64,000 nt of DNA from Tupaia tana (taxonomy: Eukaryota > Chordata > Mammalia > Scandentia > Tupaiidae), in assembly GCA_026018925.1 (NCBI GenBank), contig JAKSZU010000004.1, forward strand, positions 34,429,233 to 34,493,232, in the 5' to 3' direction. The notes under the pieces were generated by a model, which saw only the letters and a list, made by a program, of their open reading frames with translations, had not been told where the DNA came from and did no database searches. Position numbers and translations under genes: made by a program. This document shows positions 33,603-47,210 of this stretch, piece by piece; the first letter of the stretch is position 1; the number at the start of each line of letters is the position of its first letter.

Positions 33603-35474
33603 TTTCTTCTTACCTCAAGTAACATTTACTTTTCCAACTGAACTGGGGGGACATTGTCAGCTAGAGGAGCTACATGTTGGCCAGGGTCCAGATGTGGATC
33701 CATCCCAGTCCAGAGCACCAGGCCAAAGGGGAGTCTCAAGTCACTTGTGTTCTCAGCCCAGGTTCTCTGTTTCTCATATCTGAGGGATCTGCAACCCCTA
33801 CCTACTGGAGAGGACTCATCTCACCTGTTTTCTACTTAATTTTATTCTGAATTTGATTCCGATTCTTCCCATAGAGCATGGCCACAGCTCATAGAGATGT
33901 GCGCATGCTCCAGAGTTGGCTCCTGCAAAGCTCTCATGTATTCTGTGGATATTTTCGTGACACAGTTGGTCTTGCCCCACAACTCCTGTGCTCCCCTGTT
34001 CTTAGCTCAAGGCTAAGTGACTCTGGCTAGTATACTTTGGAGACTTGATACTAGGTTCTCAGGAGAGAAAATCTGAGTGGTCCAGTTTTGGTCCTGTGTC
34101 TACCCCTGGTGATTGTGGCCTGGAATCAGGGTTCTGTGGTAGAAACATGACTCCGGGATAGGGTGGAGTAGGATTTGGTTCTCAGAGAACAGATAGAATA
34201 AATAGAAGACACTACGCGAAGAGGAGTGAGAGGGAAGAGAAATTGTTGGAGGAGCCACTTTGTGTTGGCAGAGGAAAAAACAACAGCGTTCAAACTGGTT
34301 CAAACACATAGGGTGGATATTGTGTTTAGGAGGCCAGCAGAGGAATAGCGCTGGACAAGACCATATAGACGGGATTGTCAAAGCCACCTCGGCCTAGAGT
34401 AGAATCCTTTCTGCAAGACTCCGTTAACCTTTTTCTGGTCTCGCCTTCTCCAAGCTATTTGATATGCCGACAGTCAATCAACTTTCCCAAAACATACTGG
34501 TTTATATCTTTCCTGCTTAGAATTCCTATATCTCCTCAGTGCCTACAAAATAAGCTTTGGCATGGTCCATGAGACTCCATCGTCTTGCCCCAATGATTTC
34601 TCCAGTCTCACCTGTCACTGCCGCCTCTCAAGAGCCACAGTTCTGGAAAGGTACCTCCAGGACAGCACTGAGGCTACTGCACTGTGATGGCCCCTTCCTG
34701 ATGTGAGCCTCTGAAGGCCAAAGGCTCATCCACCTTCACTTCTATCTCCACTCAGAATGAGAACAAGTAATCATCTGTATCATTGCATCATTTTCTAGTT
34801 TACAACGTCTTTTCTCGACTTTCTGTGAAGTAATCTTGACCAAATCCTTGTAAGGCGGGTATTATCCTATTTGGGGATGAGGAAATTGAGAGTCAGAGGG
34901 TTGAAGAAGCAAATGATTAGTGATGATTTGCTGTATGCCAGGCACACTGGGTGTTTTCACATGTTACCTGCTTTCAGTCCTCGGAACAACCTTTTCTGTT
35001 AACTGGCTCAGATTGGTTAAATAACTTGCTCAAGATTATACCTGTCGTATATTTTAGAGTAAAAAACGTGAGCCTGGTTGTGTCTGGCTCCTAAATCTAC
35101 ACTCCTTCCAGTATGAGCTATACCTAGCACAGGGCAGGTGTACACTACCTGTTGTTTACTATTGATTGGAGAAATGAATTACCATTTCCCAGCTTACGTT
35201 TTCCACTGGGGGCAAACACCTCAAGCACCGAGGAACAGGTGTAATATTACCTGCAGATACAGGGCTTTGATGAACCCTGCTACTTTCAACTGGATTAGCA
35301 GCTTTCTTTTCAGCACTTGGGACTAGAGATAGATTTAGCAGGTCCCGCCCTTGGCATTGGCTAAAAAAGAATTTTTGTGCAAAGAGGTGAACCCACTCAG
35401 GCTCTGGGTCCTGCCCTTGGCATAGTCGTTAGGTGTCCAGTAAGTGCTGATGGAAAAAAAGAAAGAATGAATAA
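33603..35474. other. Intron 1 with MIR relics and second copy of the 75 bp segment
   Basis: 33873-33947 repeats the segment found inside the SINE at 32961-33035. Reversed MIR-like stretches lie at 34845-34915 and 34960-35045. No exon was found. Confidence 0.5.
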
Positions 35475-35705
35475 TAAAGGACTCCCAGAATGCTGGATGG
35501 TGGCATGTGGTAATGCCACACTCTGCCAGCCTGACTCACATGGAAAGGTTTTCGGTTTGCATCTGGAAACTTCCCTGAGCATCCTGGGTGCGCATGTGTC
35601 CATGATCCAGGCTGGCTGGGACTGGGAGTAGGCTGCGGCATGGGAACCCAGTGAGGGTCCCTCTCTCTCTCTCAGTCTTGGGAAAAATGCATTTCAAAAT
35701 AAAAC
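35475..35705 (+). mobile_element. Divergent SINE
   Basis: Shares CTCACATGGAAAGGTTTTCG with 7340, and ends with CTCTCTCTCTCTCAG and an A-rich tail. It is related to but older than the dominant family. Confidence 0.55.
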
Positions 35706-36874
35706 TTAAGTGAAAAAGGAATGAATAGAGGGTTGGCAGGCCTTCAGTTTCTGCTCTGTTCTACTGGGAAGGCATCACTGCTGATGAAAACGGGAGCTGG
35801 AGTCTTGGCGAGGCTGGGAGTGAAGGGCTTCATAACTCTGCCATTGTGAAATTGATTGGACCCACGACCAGTATGAAAGTTCCTTGTCTGAAGGGAGTAA
35901 TCCTTAAATCCCCCATATGGTTTGAATGTAATTTGTGTCATTGTGAAGGAGTACTGGCAATGCAGGCAAATTCATTAGGCCAAATTGGGTTCGCTATGCT
36001 CGACAGTAACGTTTCTGAAGATGAAGTTCAACCTTTGCTGGAGAGCTGAAACAAATGAGTTCCTTAATAGCTGCCCCACTTAGTCTGAGCGTCTTAGGAA
36101 GCTTAATGTTTTTAATGCCTCTTCTTTTTTACCATACTTCACAGTCCATCTAACATTGCTGCTTCTGGTAATATTTTTATATGGGGTTGAGTTCTATAGT
36201 GTCCATAAAATTATGACTCGGGCCCATTTTTGGAATAGAAGCTTTTCTAGGGCAAGGATTTTGTCCTGTTGGTATGTTCTGCATATTGGCAAACACCATG
36301 CCTGGCATATGTAGTTGCTCAAAGCGTTACTGTCTCTGGAGAGTGGCCAGTTTGAGCAAACATGGTGACCTTTAGCCTCCCCACTCAAAAAACCGTGTCC
36401 TGCTGAGCAAGTCCCGGCAACTCTCATAGTTTCAACTTCTGAAAGTGCTTCATCAAGAGAGTGGCAGACCCCCAGCAGAGACCATGCTGTGATGTGATGG
36501 GATGTGCAGACAGAGAGGCTTTGGTCGTACCTGTTGGAGCACCCTTATGCCCAAGTGCCCCTAAGTCTGCTCTGGGATTTCAAGAGCTCATTAAGAAAAT
36601 GACCAATTACATGGTTGGTTGCTCTGCTAATCTCTACATGGTAAAGAGATCATTGCAATGATATTTCATATATCTGGATATGTTATTAAATATGTCAAGA
36701 CACACATGCCAGCCTAATATGGAGGCCTACATAAAACCAGAGAAAACTTGGCATGGGTCTTAAAAAATATGAATTAAAAAATGCATTTGTATTCAGTTGA
36801 AAAACAGTGGTATGTAAGCTGTTAGTAATGCAAGCTTGCTTTTTAATTTTTAAGAAATATTACCTTTAAAAATG
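35706..36874. other. Unassigned intron 1 sequence
   Basis: No gene. Possible L2-like wording near 36240-36310. Otherwise not recognised. Confidence 0.4.
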
Positions 36875-37112
36875 AGGGAGCCAGCAGGTGACATGGTGGT
36901 TAAGGGCTGGACTCCCACATGGCTGCCTGCGGTTTGGCTTGATATTCATACCAGGCACGTGTGCGTGTGCATGCATGCCCAAAATCTCAGGAGGAGGATG
37001 GAGGAGATGGGATTGCTGCATGGCCATCCCCTCCGGGGGGGGGGGGGGGTGATTTCTTACGTTCTCTCTCACTGTCTCTCTGTAGTGAGTGCATGTCCCT
37101 ATGGCAAAAACC
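36875..37112 (+). mobile_element. tRNA-derived SINE, long type
   Basis: GGGAGCCAGCAGGTGACATGG head, a B box shortened by deletion, core GGAGGAGATGGGATTGCTGC, a G-run of 13 at 37036-37048, TCCCTATGGCAAAAACCC. Confidence 0.92.
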
Positions 37113-37470
37113 CTAGTAAGTTAATTAAATAATTAATTAAGAGTCCAAAATAAGCTATAAAAAGTAGTTTTTTGGCTGACTGATTTTCAACTTAATAGAT
37201 GTATCTATGAATTACTTAAATGTGTCTGTAGATACTCCCTGGACCTGGGTTGGCCCCTTTTGTTGCTTGATGGGGACAGACTTCTTTGCAGCAACCTTCT
37301 TTCTGCTCATGAGCCCATGAGCTCTGCTAGACCCGTGTGGGGCAGCCCAGAACACAGGGCAACCTCGCTCAAAGAAGGCAGTCAGCTACTGCTCGTGCCT
37401 ATCTACTTTTTACAAGTTAGTAGAAAAACACCCAGATTTTGTTTCTTATAGGGTAATTCACTTCCTGCAA

Positions 37471-37728
37471 AAACCTTGGTGGTATGGTAGTTAAAGTGCT
37501 GGTCTCCCACATGGCCAACCATGGTTTGAGTTCTGGACCTGGTGACTTGAAAATCATACCAGGTGCGTGTACAGGTGTGCCCAAAATCCTGAGAGGAGAA
37601 TGGAGGAGAAGGGATTGCGGCATGGCCATCCTCCTGCGGGGTGACTTCTCACTTTACCTCTCTCTGGCTCCAGTGAGTGCATGTACTCTATGGCAAAAAC
37701 ATAAAAAAAAAATAAAAAAGAAAAATGA
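37471..37728 (+). mobile_element. tRNA-derived SINE, long type
   Basis: CTTGGTGGTATGGTAGTTAAAG head with the first bases missing, GGTTTGAGTTCTGGACC, GAGAATGGAGGAGAAGGG core, TCTATGGCAAAAACAT and an A tail. Confidence 0.9.
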
Positions 37729-38264
37729 AAACCATGACTCCCGAGTGCATGTCACACTCCCCAGCATGTGATGTGACTGGTCCTGATTTACTTTTAAGCG
37801 TCCTTAAGAAGTTCACCAAAACCTTGACAATAGGCTTTCTTATTTGGCAACTTCTGCTGAACCAGATGAAGAATGCACACATAGGTATTTAAATAGATTG
37901 CTAAAATTTCAGGGATCAGATATAATTGGATATGAAATGTATTCAGATAAAACGTTTTTAAGCGTGTTATGTTCTTCAGACGCAGAAGACTTAAACATGT
38001 TTTCCTAAAAGTCCAATCGAGTTAAAATCTTGAGTGTTTTGTTTCTTTTAAAGTGAATCTTTTGTTTATATTATTTTTCTACATACTAACTTGATCCAAC
38101 CTCAGGCACGGAGAAAGATCTATATCTGCCTGTCTTTTCTGTTACATTTTCAAGAATTAGCTGCATCTTCATGTCAACTTTTCTGTAAATATGAGGGAAT
38201 GACCAAGCTGTTGGCCATTCAGGACATATTCATAGCTATCTCTTCTCCTAGAACCCGTTTTGTT

Positions 38265-38554
38265 GGTTTTTTTTTGTTTGTTTTGTTTTGTTTTGTTTTT
38301 TTGAGAGGTTTTTGCTATAGGTCGCGTGCGCTCGCCAGACAGACAGAGAGAGACAGAGAGACAGAAAGCGAGAAATCACCCCCCAGGGGGGATGGTCACG
38401 CCACACTCCCTTCTCCTCCATTCTCCTCTCGGGATCCTGGGCACGCACGCACACGCGCCCGGCGTGAGTTTTAAGCCACTGGGTCCGGGACGCGAACCGC
38501 GGTCGACTACGTGGGAGTCCAGCGACATAGCCATTACGCTAACTGCTGGTTCCC
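38265..38554 (-). mobile_element. tRNA-derived SINE, long type, youngest-looking copy
   Basis: Nearly every CpG of the family is kept (TAGGTCGCGTGCGCTCGCC, GCACGCACGCACACGCGCCC, GCGAACCGCGGTCGACTACG). Perfect 15 bp target duplication AGAACCCGTTTTGTT at 38250 and 38555. It lies about 0.7 kb upstream of exon 1B. Confidence 0.97.
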
Positions 38555-38569
38555 AGAACCCGTTTTGTT

Positions 38570-41609
<3,040 letters not shown>

Positions 41610-41852
41610 CATTTAAAAAACTTTATTATTTATTTCTTCCATGAGAGTGAGTGAGAGGGCTTGAGAGACAGACAGAGAGTCAGACACCCCCAGTAGGGGC
41701 TTTTACACCATGATCTACCCCCAGTCTCAGCCAGTGTGGATCACAGCCATGCTTGTGCACCTGGTGTGCTCAGCGAAGCCCTGGGATATGAACCCAGGAC
41801 TTTTACCATATAGGTCCAATTCTGTTACCACTGTGCCCCCACCTGGGCCTTC
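41610..41852 (-). mobile_element. Divergent tRNA-derived SINE
   Basis: TTATTATTTATTTCTTCCATG, GAGAGACAGACAGAGAG, CTGGGATATGAACCCAGGAC (reversed B box) and CCACTGTGCCCCCACCTGG. Confidence 0.6.
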
Positions 41853-42023
41853 CATAAGACATTCTAATGCAGAAAATAAGACATCGGTGGACCTCGTTTA
41901 GTAGAATGATTGTTTGGTCTCTAAACTTGGAGATGAGAGCAAGACCCACATGAATGAGTGCTGGTAGGACAAGGAAAATGGAACTTGGTTTTTCATGAAA
42001 CATAAGAAAACACTAAGTCCTAT

Positions 42024-42035
42024 TTCTTTCTTCTT

Positions 42036-42078
<43 letters not shown>

Positions 42079-42164
42079 TCCTTCCTTCCTTCCTTCCTTC
42101 CTCTCTCTCTTCCTTCCTTCCTTTCTTTCTCTCTCTCTCTCCCTCCCTCTCTCCCTCCCTCCCT

Positions 42165-42216
<52 letters not shown>

Positions 42217-42236
42217 TTCTTTCTTCCACTCTTTCT
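42024..42236. repeat. Long pyrimidine microsatellite (CTTT)n (CT)n (CCTT)n (CCCT)n
   Basis: About 210 bp of almost pure C/T, with alternating CT, CTTC and CCCT blocks, directly before a minus-strand SINE. Confidence 0.98.
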
Positions 42237-42487
42237 TTTTTATTTTTTCTCTTTTGCCATAGGGTGAGTGCCCTCACTGGAAATGAGACAGAGGGAAAGT
42301 GAGAAATCACCCCCTAGTGATAATGGCCACACTGCAATCCCTTCTTCTCCATTCTCCTCCTGGGATTTTGGGCATGGATGCACACGTGCCTGGTGTGATT
42401 TTTCAAGCCACCAGGACTGGGACTGGAACCATGGTCAGCCATGTGGAAATCCAACTACCTTAACCACCATGCCACCTGCTGGCCCCC
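42237..42487 (-). mobile_element. tRNA-derived SINE, long type
   Basis: TTTTCTCTTTTGCCATAGGG, AAATCACCCCCTAGTGATAATGG, core, head ending CCACCTGCTGGCCCC. Confidence 0.92.
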
Positions 42488-42649
42488 CATCCTATTTTCA
42501 ATCAGAAGGAAAATCATAAATTTTACTCTCTACCACTATTGACTATTAAATGTTTGGGTACCATTTTGGTACCTCCATAAGATAGGAGGAGGGACAGCAG
42601 GAGAAGCTGTTTGGTGTCAGGTTTAGGGAATTATTGGTGGCCGGGGAGG

Positions 42650-43010
42650 GTAGAATGCACATTAACATCAAATTTATAATTTTAGCCATTTTTAGAGTAC
42701 AGGTCAGTGGCATTAATTATATTCACAGTGTTGTGCAATGATCACCACTTCCCATTTCCACACCTTTTTTATTGGGCCAAACAGAAGCTCTGTACCCATT
42801 AAACAGTCACTGCCATTCACCTCCCTCCAGCTCCTGGTTCTTTCTTTCTGTTTCTATGAATTTGCCTATTCCAGGTGCCTCATCTAAGTGGAATTACACA
42901 TACTTTTCTTTTTGCGTCTGGACTGTTTCACTCAGCTTTCAAGGTTTATCTATGATATAGCATGTAGAGGAATGTCATTCCTTTTTTGAACTTTCTTAAA
43001 AATTTATTAA
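42650..43010. mobile_element. Old L1 (L1M-type) fragment
   Basis: AATTTTAGCCATTTTTAGAG, GTCAGTGGCATTAATTATAT, ATTCACAGTGTTGTGCAATG and CCTATTCCAGGTGCCTCATC follow the same L1M consensus segment as 46650-47200. It is a separate copy. Confidence 0.7.
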
Positions 43011-43084
43011 ATATCTGTTTTTTCAATCATATCCATATCTATAGATAGCAATGTCATCTTTGAATACAGTGACCACATTTTAAA

Positions 43085-43221
43085 AAAGAATTATTTAATT
43101 TTTTATTATTAAGGGTTTTTTTTTGAAAAGTGAGAAAAAGCAAGCTACCAGGTCTGGGCTTGAACTGTGGTCAGCCATGTGGGAGTCTAGCACCTTAATC
43201 AGCACACCATCTGGTGGCCCA
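43085..43221 (-). mobile_element. tRNA-derived SINE, short type
   Basis: TTATTTAATTTTTTATTATT, GAAAAGTGAGAAAAAGC, TACCAGGTCTGGGCTTGAAC and head ending CCATCTGGTGGCCC. Confidence 0.88.
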
Positions 43222-43291
43222 GTGACCAATTAAAAAAATTTTAATTGTGATCAAAATTGTGAAATATAATGGCTTCTCATCTTAATTTTTA

Positions 43292-43551
43292 TTTATTTAT
43301 ATATTTTTTGGCTATAGAGCACATATGCTTACCAGAGAGAGAAGAGAGGAAGAGAGAGCGAGAATAAGAAATCACCTCCACCCCCCAGGGGGATGACCAC
43401 ACCACAGTCTCATCTCCTCCACTCTCCTCTTTAGCTTTTAGGCACAGATAAACACGTGTGTGATTTTCAAGCTGTCGGGTCTGGGACTTTAACCATGAAG
43501 TTGGCCATGTGAGATCCAGCTGCCTTAACCTCACACCACCTGCTAGCCCCC
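43292..43551 (-). mobile_element. tRNA-derived SINE, long type
   Basis: TTTTTTGGCTATAGAGCACATATG, ACCCCCCAGGGGGATGACC, core TCCTCTTTAGCTTTTAGGC, head ending CCACCTGCTAGCCCCC. Confidence 0.9.
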
Positions 43552-44301
43552 ATCCTATTTTTTTTTTTTTTTAGACAAAACCTTTTATTATTTTTATTTC
43601 TTTTACATTCATCCACTGTATATCATTGCAACACACCAAATGAGTTTTCCATCTAGAATACACTGTATATTGGCTCAATCAAGGATATTACCATACATGT
43701 TATCATCAACAAATAATTTTCCATTTCTTGTTTCTTATATATTTTTCTTCTTTTTTATTCCCCTTGATTCTCTCCCTCTCATCCTCTGCTATTTCTCACC
43801 CCCTCCCACACTGTCTCTGGTATCTACAGTTGCTTTCCATGCCTTTTTTTTTTTTCATATCTTATTGGTTCACGAAAGATCTTAATTCATCTATTTACTT
43901 TAAATAGCAAGTGCAGCTGGTACAAACATCTATAAACACGTGTCTGATGTTAGGCATAAAACTCAATGAGGAGAAAGACCATACTATAAGGTAGCATCTA
44001 CCTGAGGCTATACAGCATGTTGCAGTCATTAAATAGGTATTATTTAATTTCAAGAGAAGCAGTTTTAGCTTTAATAAATCAAAATTTTAAAAATGTTAAG
44101 AAAAATTTGCTGAAGACTTAAAGCCAGGTAAAAGATTAGGTTTCCATCCAGACAGTAGGTAAATGCTAAAAATTCAAAAAAAGAGATAAGGACAAAGCTA
44201 AAATCTAGTAACAAGTGCACTGTGATTTTCTTGTGAAACATTTTTTTCTCTCTCTCCATTCCCCCTTTTACCAAAGAGAGGCATAAACTAACTTATTTGC
44301 C

Positions 44302-44331
<30 letters not shown>
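44302..44331 (+). repeat. Poly(A) tract, 30 bp
   Basis: Thirty consecutive A. It may be the tail of a + strand insertion whose body I cannot delimit. Confidence 0.95.
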
Positions 44332-44334
<3 letters not shown>

Positions 44335-45079
44335 AGTCTCAACTTGATCTGTTGTTTGCACAAAGCTCCATAAGAATACTAATTGATTTAGTTAGCTTTG
44401 CTGGGACCTTTTATAAGGAACTTCAGATTAGACTCTTTTAACAAGCCTTCCAAGGCTACTGAGCCAAGTAAGGAACTCACCATCTGATTGTGCCTTTGAT
44501 TACCTGTACTGGAAAGGTTTGGGGCCTGTCAGGAAGTGACATTCCTAACTTACCTGCCAGGCAGAACTGTTTATGTTACCAAGCAGTCTTTCAAAGAGCT
44601 TCTCCTGGCTTTCTTGAGATCTGCCTTAGTTCCTTAGCTTTCTGGTCATATCCTCAGATATGACATTCCAGTCAAAGCTCTGGCAATAACCAGTATTTCC
44701 AATATCTGATGCAAGGCAACAGATATTATTGAACTTATGCAAATAACCTTTCTGCCCCAAAATAAGAAAACTCACAGATATTTTCCAATTCCAGAGAGGT
44801 CAGAAAGGGAGAAAAGTTTATGTTTCAATTTAAAAAAAAAAAAAGAACAAATTGCTGATTTTTAAGACAAAATCCTTAGATCTGGAAAACAAAGTATAGA
44901 AGAAAATCAGTAATGTTTTATTCAAAAGTCATAAAATTCTATTTCACCAACTCATTGTCATGTAATTAATCTCTCTTCTGTTGAATCTGCAGTGTTACTG
45001 TGGTCCAATATTCCTGTTTAAATTCTAGAAGTTAACATTCAACATTTTTATTGATATTTCTGGATTTGTCCCTACCATT
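44332..45079. other. Unassigned AT-rich sequence
   Basis: No gene. Either the 3' part of the L1-like element or another old insertion; not resolved. Confidence 0.35.
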
Positions 45080-46207
45080 AAGTTGATCATTCTCTTGGTT
45101 GTTTTTTTGTTCTCTTATTTCTGTGTATCTGTCTTTAGTTTTCCTGGTACAACAGTCCTTTCAGAACTTCCTGAAGAGTTGGTCTGGTGTTGGTAAATTC
45201 TTTCGGATTTTGTTTATCTGAGAATGTTTTTATCTTTTCTTCCCATATGAAGGATAATCTTGCTGGGTATTCTTGGTTGAAATAGTTTTTTATTTAACAC
45301 TTTGAATATATTTTACCTTTCTTTCCTTGCTTTCATTGTTTCCAATGAGAGGTCCAATGTTAACCTGATGGGATACCCTTTGTAAATAATTTGATGTTTC
45401 TCTTACGAATTTTAGTATCTTGTCTTTGTGGTTTTGGCCAACCTGGCCATGATGTGCCTTGGAGAAGACCCTCTTGGGTTGATTCTGTTTAGAGTCTTTA
45501 TGTTTCTTGGATCTGGATATTTGAATGCTTCTCTAGTTTTGGAAAGTATTCTTCCAGGATTTCATGGAATAGATTATCAATGCCCTTGTTAGTTTCTTCA
45601 ACTGCTAGGATATGCTTTATCTGGATGTTTGGGCTTTTAATGGTATCTAGTATTTCTCGTATATTATTCTCTTTTTTTTTTTTGGTTATTTTCTCAGTCT
45701 TTTTGGTGATTTTTTTCTAGGTCAGAGGTTTTGTCTTCTACATCTGAGATTCAATCTTCAGCATGATCTAATCTACTTTTAATACTTTCAAGGGAGGTTT
45801 TGATTTCCTGTATTACAGCCTTCATCTCTAACAATTCCATTTGATTCTTTTTTATGGTGTGTATTTCTTCTTTGAAGTTGTGGAAGGACTTCTTCACCTC
45901 CTGGAACTCATTGTCTCTTTTCTCTTGCATTTTTTTAGAGTTTGTTGTCTCTCTTCTCTTGTATCTCTATTTGTTTAGTCACTATGAATATTCTGGATTC
46001 TTTATCTAACATTTCCATGAGTTTTATTGTATTGTCTGTGAATGATGAGGAGTTGTTCTTTCCTATTGGGGGAGAGCTATTTTCTTGGTGTCTCATATTT
46101 CTTGTGCCTCTGCAGTGGTTTCTGGTCATCTGATGAATTATATATTTCTTCTCATTTCTTTGTGTTAATTCTGAGCATTCAAAGGTGTGTGGGAGGAGGT
46201 GATCCAC
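45080..46207 (-). pseudogene. Decayed L1 ORF1 (RNA-binding protein of LINE-1)
   Basis: L1 ORF1p is the trimeric RNA-binding chaperone of LINE-1 particles. On the minus strand the order of ORF1 landmarks is kept: N-terminal SSPP region, a coiled coil rich in E/K/I, NLFHEILEEYFPKLEK in the RRM part, and a C-terminal part near 45170-45270. In-frame stops occur, for example after IQIQET, and the frame shifts near 45440, so it is not functional. The longest remaining frame is 45935-46207. Confidence 0.85.
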
Positions 46208-46649
46208 AATCTCTCTACAGTTCCATTTCCCTGATGCTCACCAAGCAACCTGCACTTTTGTCATTAGAAATAAATATTACAAAGGCCTCCCGATTTCTAG
46301 AGAACAGGTGCACCTAGGTTGAGCTGTAGGGTTTCAGTGGAGAGTTCAGATGCGTGCAGGAGGAAATGAGCTGTTCTCTCTGCAGCTCTGTCCTTCTCCC
46401 TGATGCTTACTCTGCATTCTATTCAGATGTTTGGCTACTGTGCACCTAGCCCTGTCTACCTTTTTGGCTACTGTCACTGTCCTGTCTACCTTCTTGGGTC
46501 TGGAGGGTGAAGTTGGAGCAGAAAACCTTCAGTTTCCCTAGTCCCTGAAAGGGGCAGGGCACAGCTCAGATGTAGATAGCTTCTGAAAGGGCCTGTGATT
46601 TGCCTGTCCTGTCTATTTTTTTGGGTCTGGAGGGTCAAGTTCCATCTTG

Positions 46650-47210
46650 ACTATTTTTAAGTGGTGTTAACTATATTCACATTGCTGTGCAATATATCTC
46701 TAGAACTTTTTCATATTGCTGAACAGAACTCTATTCCCATTAAATTAATCCTCCTATTCCTCCCTCCTTTGAACCTCTGACAACCACCATCCTATTTTCT
46801 GTTCCTATGACTTTTGACTCTTTAGTTACTCTTTGGTTTATACAAGTGCAATCATACAATATTTATCTTTTTGTGATTGGCTTATTTCACTTGGTAAAAT
46901 GTTGTCAAGTTTCATTTATGTTGTAGTATGTTTCAGGATTTCCTTTTCTTTTAAGGCTGAATAATATTTCATGTATGTATATGCTATGTATATGTGTGTG
47001 TATGTATATGTATGTATATATGCGTGTGTATATTTATATATGTTTATTCATTTATCCGTTGGTGGGTGATAGGTTTTTTTCCCCCACTTTTGGCTACTAT
47101 GAATAATGTTGCAATGAACACTGGTGTGTAAGTATCTGTGTGAGTCTCTGCTTTTAATTCTTTAAGCATAGACTTAGAAGTGGAATTTCTGAATCATATA
47201 GTACAGAAAA
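46650..47210. mobile_element. Old L1 (L1M-type) fragment
   Basis: TGTTAACTATATTCACATTG, CTGTGCAATATATCTC, ACAACCACCATCCTATTTTC and CACTTTTGGCTACTATGAAT followed by AATGTTGCAATGAACAC are standard L1M consensus phrases. A (TATG)n-type tract sits inside at about 46970-47040. Confidence 0.7.

Larger units (their letters stand above)
43556..46640 (-). mobile_element. L1-lineage element with ORF1, no visible ORF2 (HAL1-like?)
   Basis: The reverse complement of about 45080-46210 reads as decayed L1 ORF1: a start region with ENSSPPIGKNNSS, a coiled-coil part, then GIDNLFHEILEEYFPKLEK and IQIQET, broken by stops and frameshifts. The region 46210-46640 would be its 5'UTR. A T-run at 43557-43570 could be the complement of its poly(A) tail. 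I could find no endonuclease or reverse-transcriptase frame between. ORF1 identity is secure; the outer limits and single-element reading are inference, and a poly(A) at 44302-44331 suggests another insertion inside. Confidence 0.55.

Noticed and set aside
41995-42310. 96- and 90-codon ORFs rich in S/L or E/R
   Set aside because: They are translations of the pyrimidine microsatellite and adjoining SINE.
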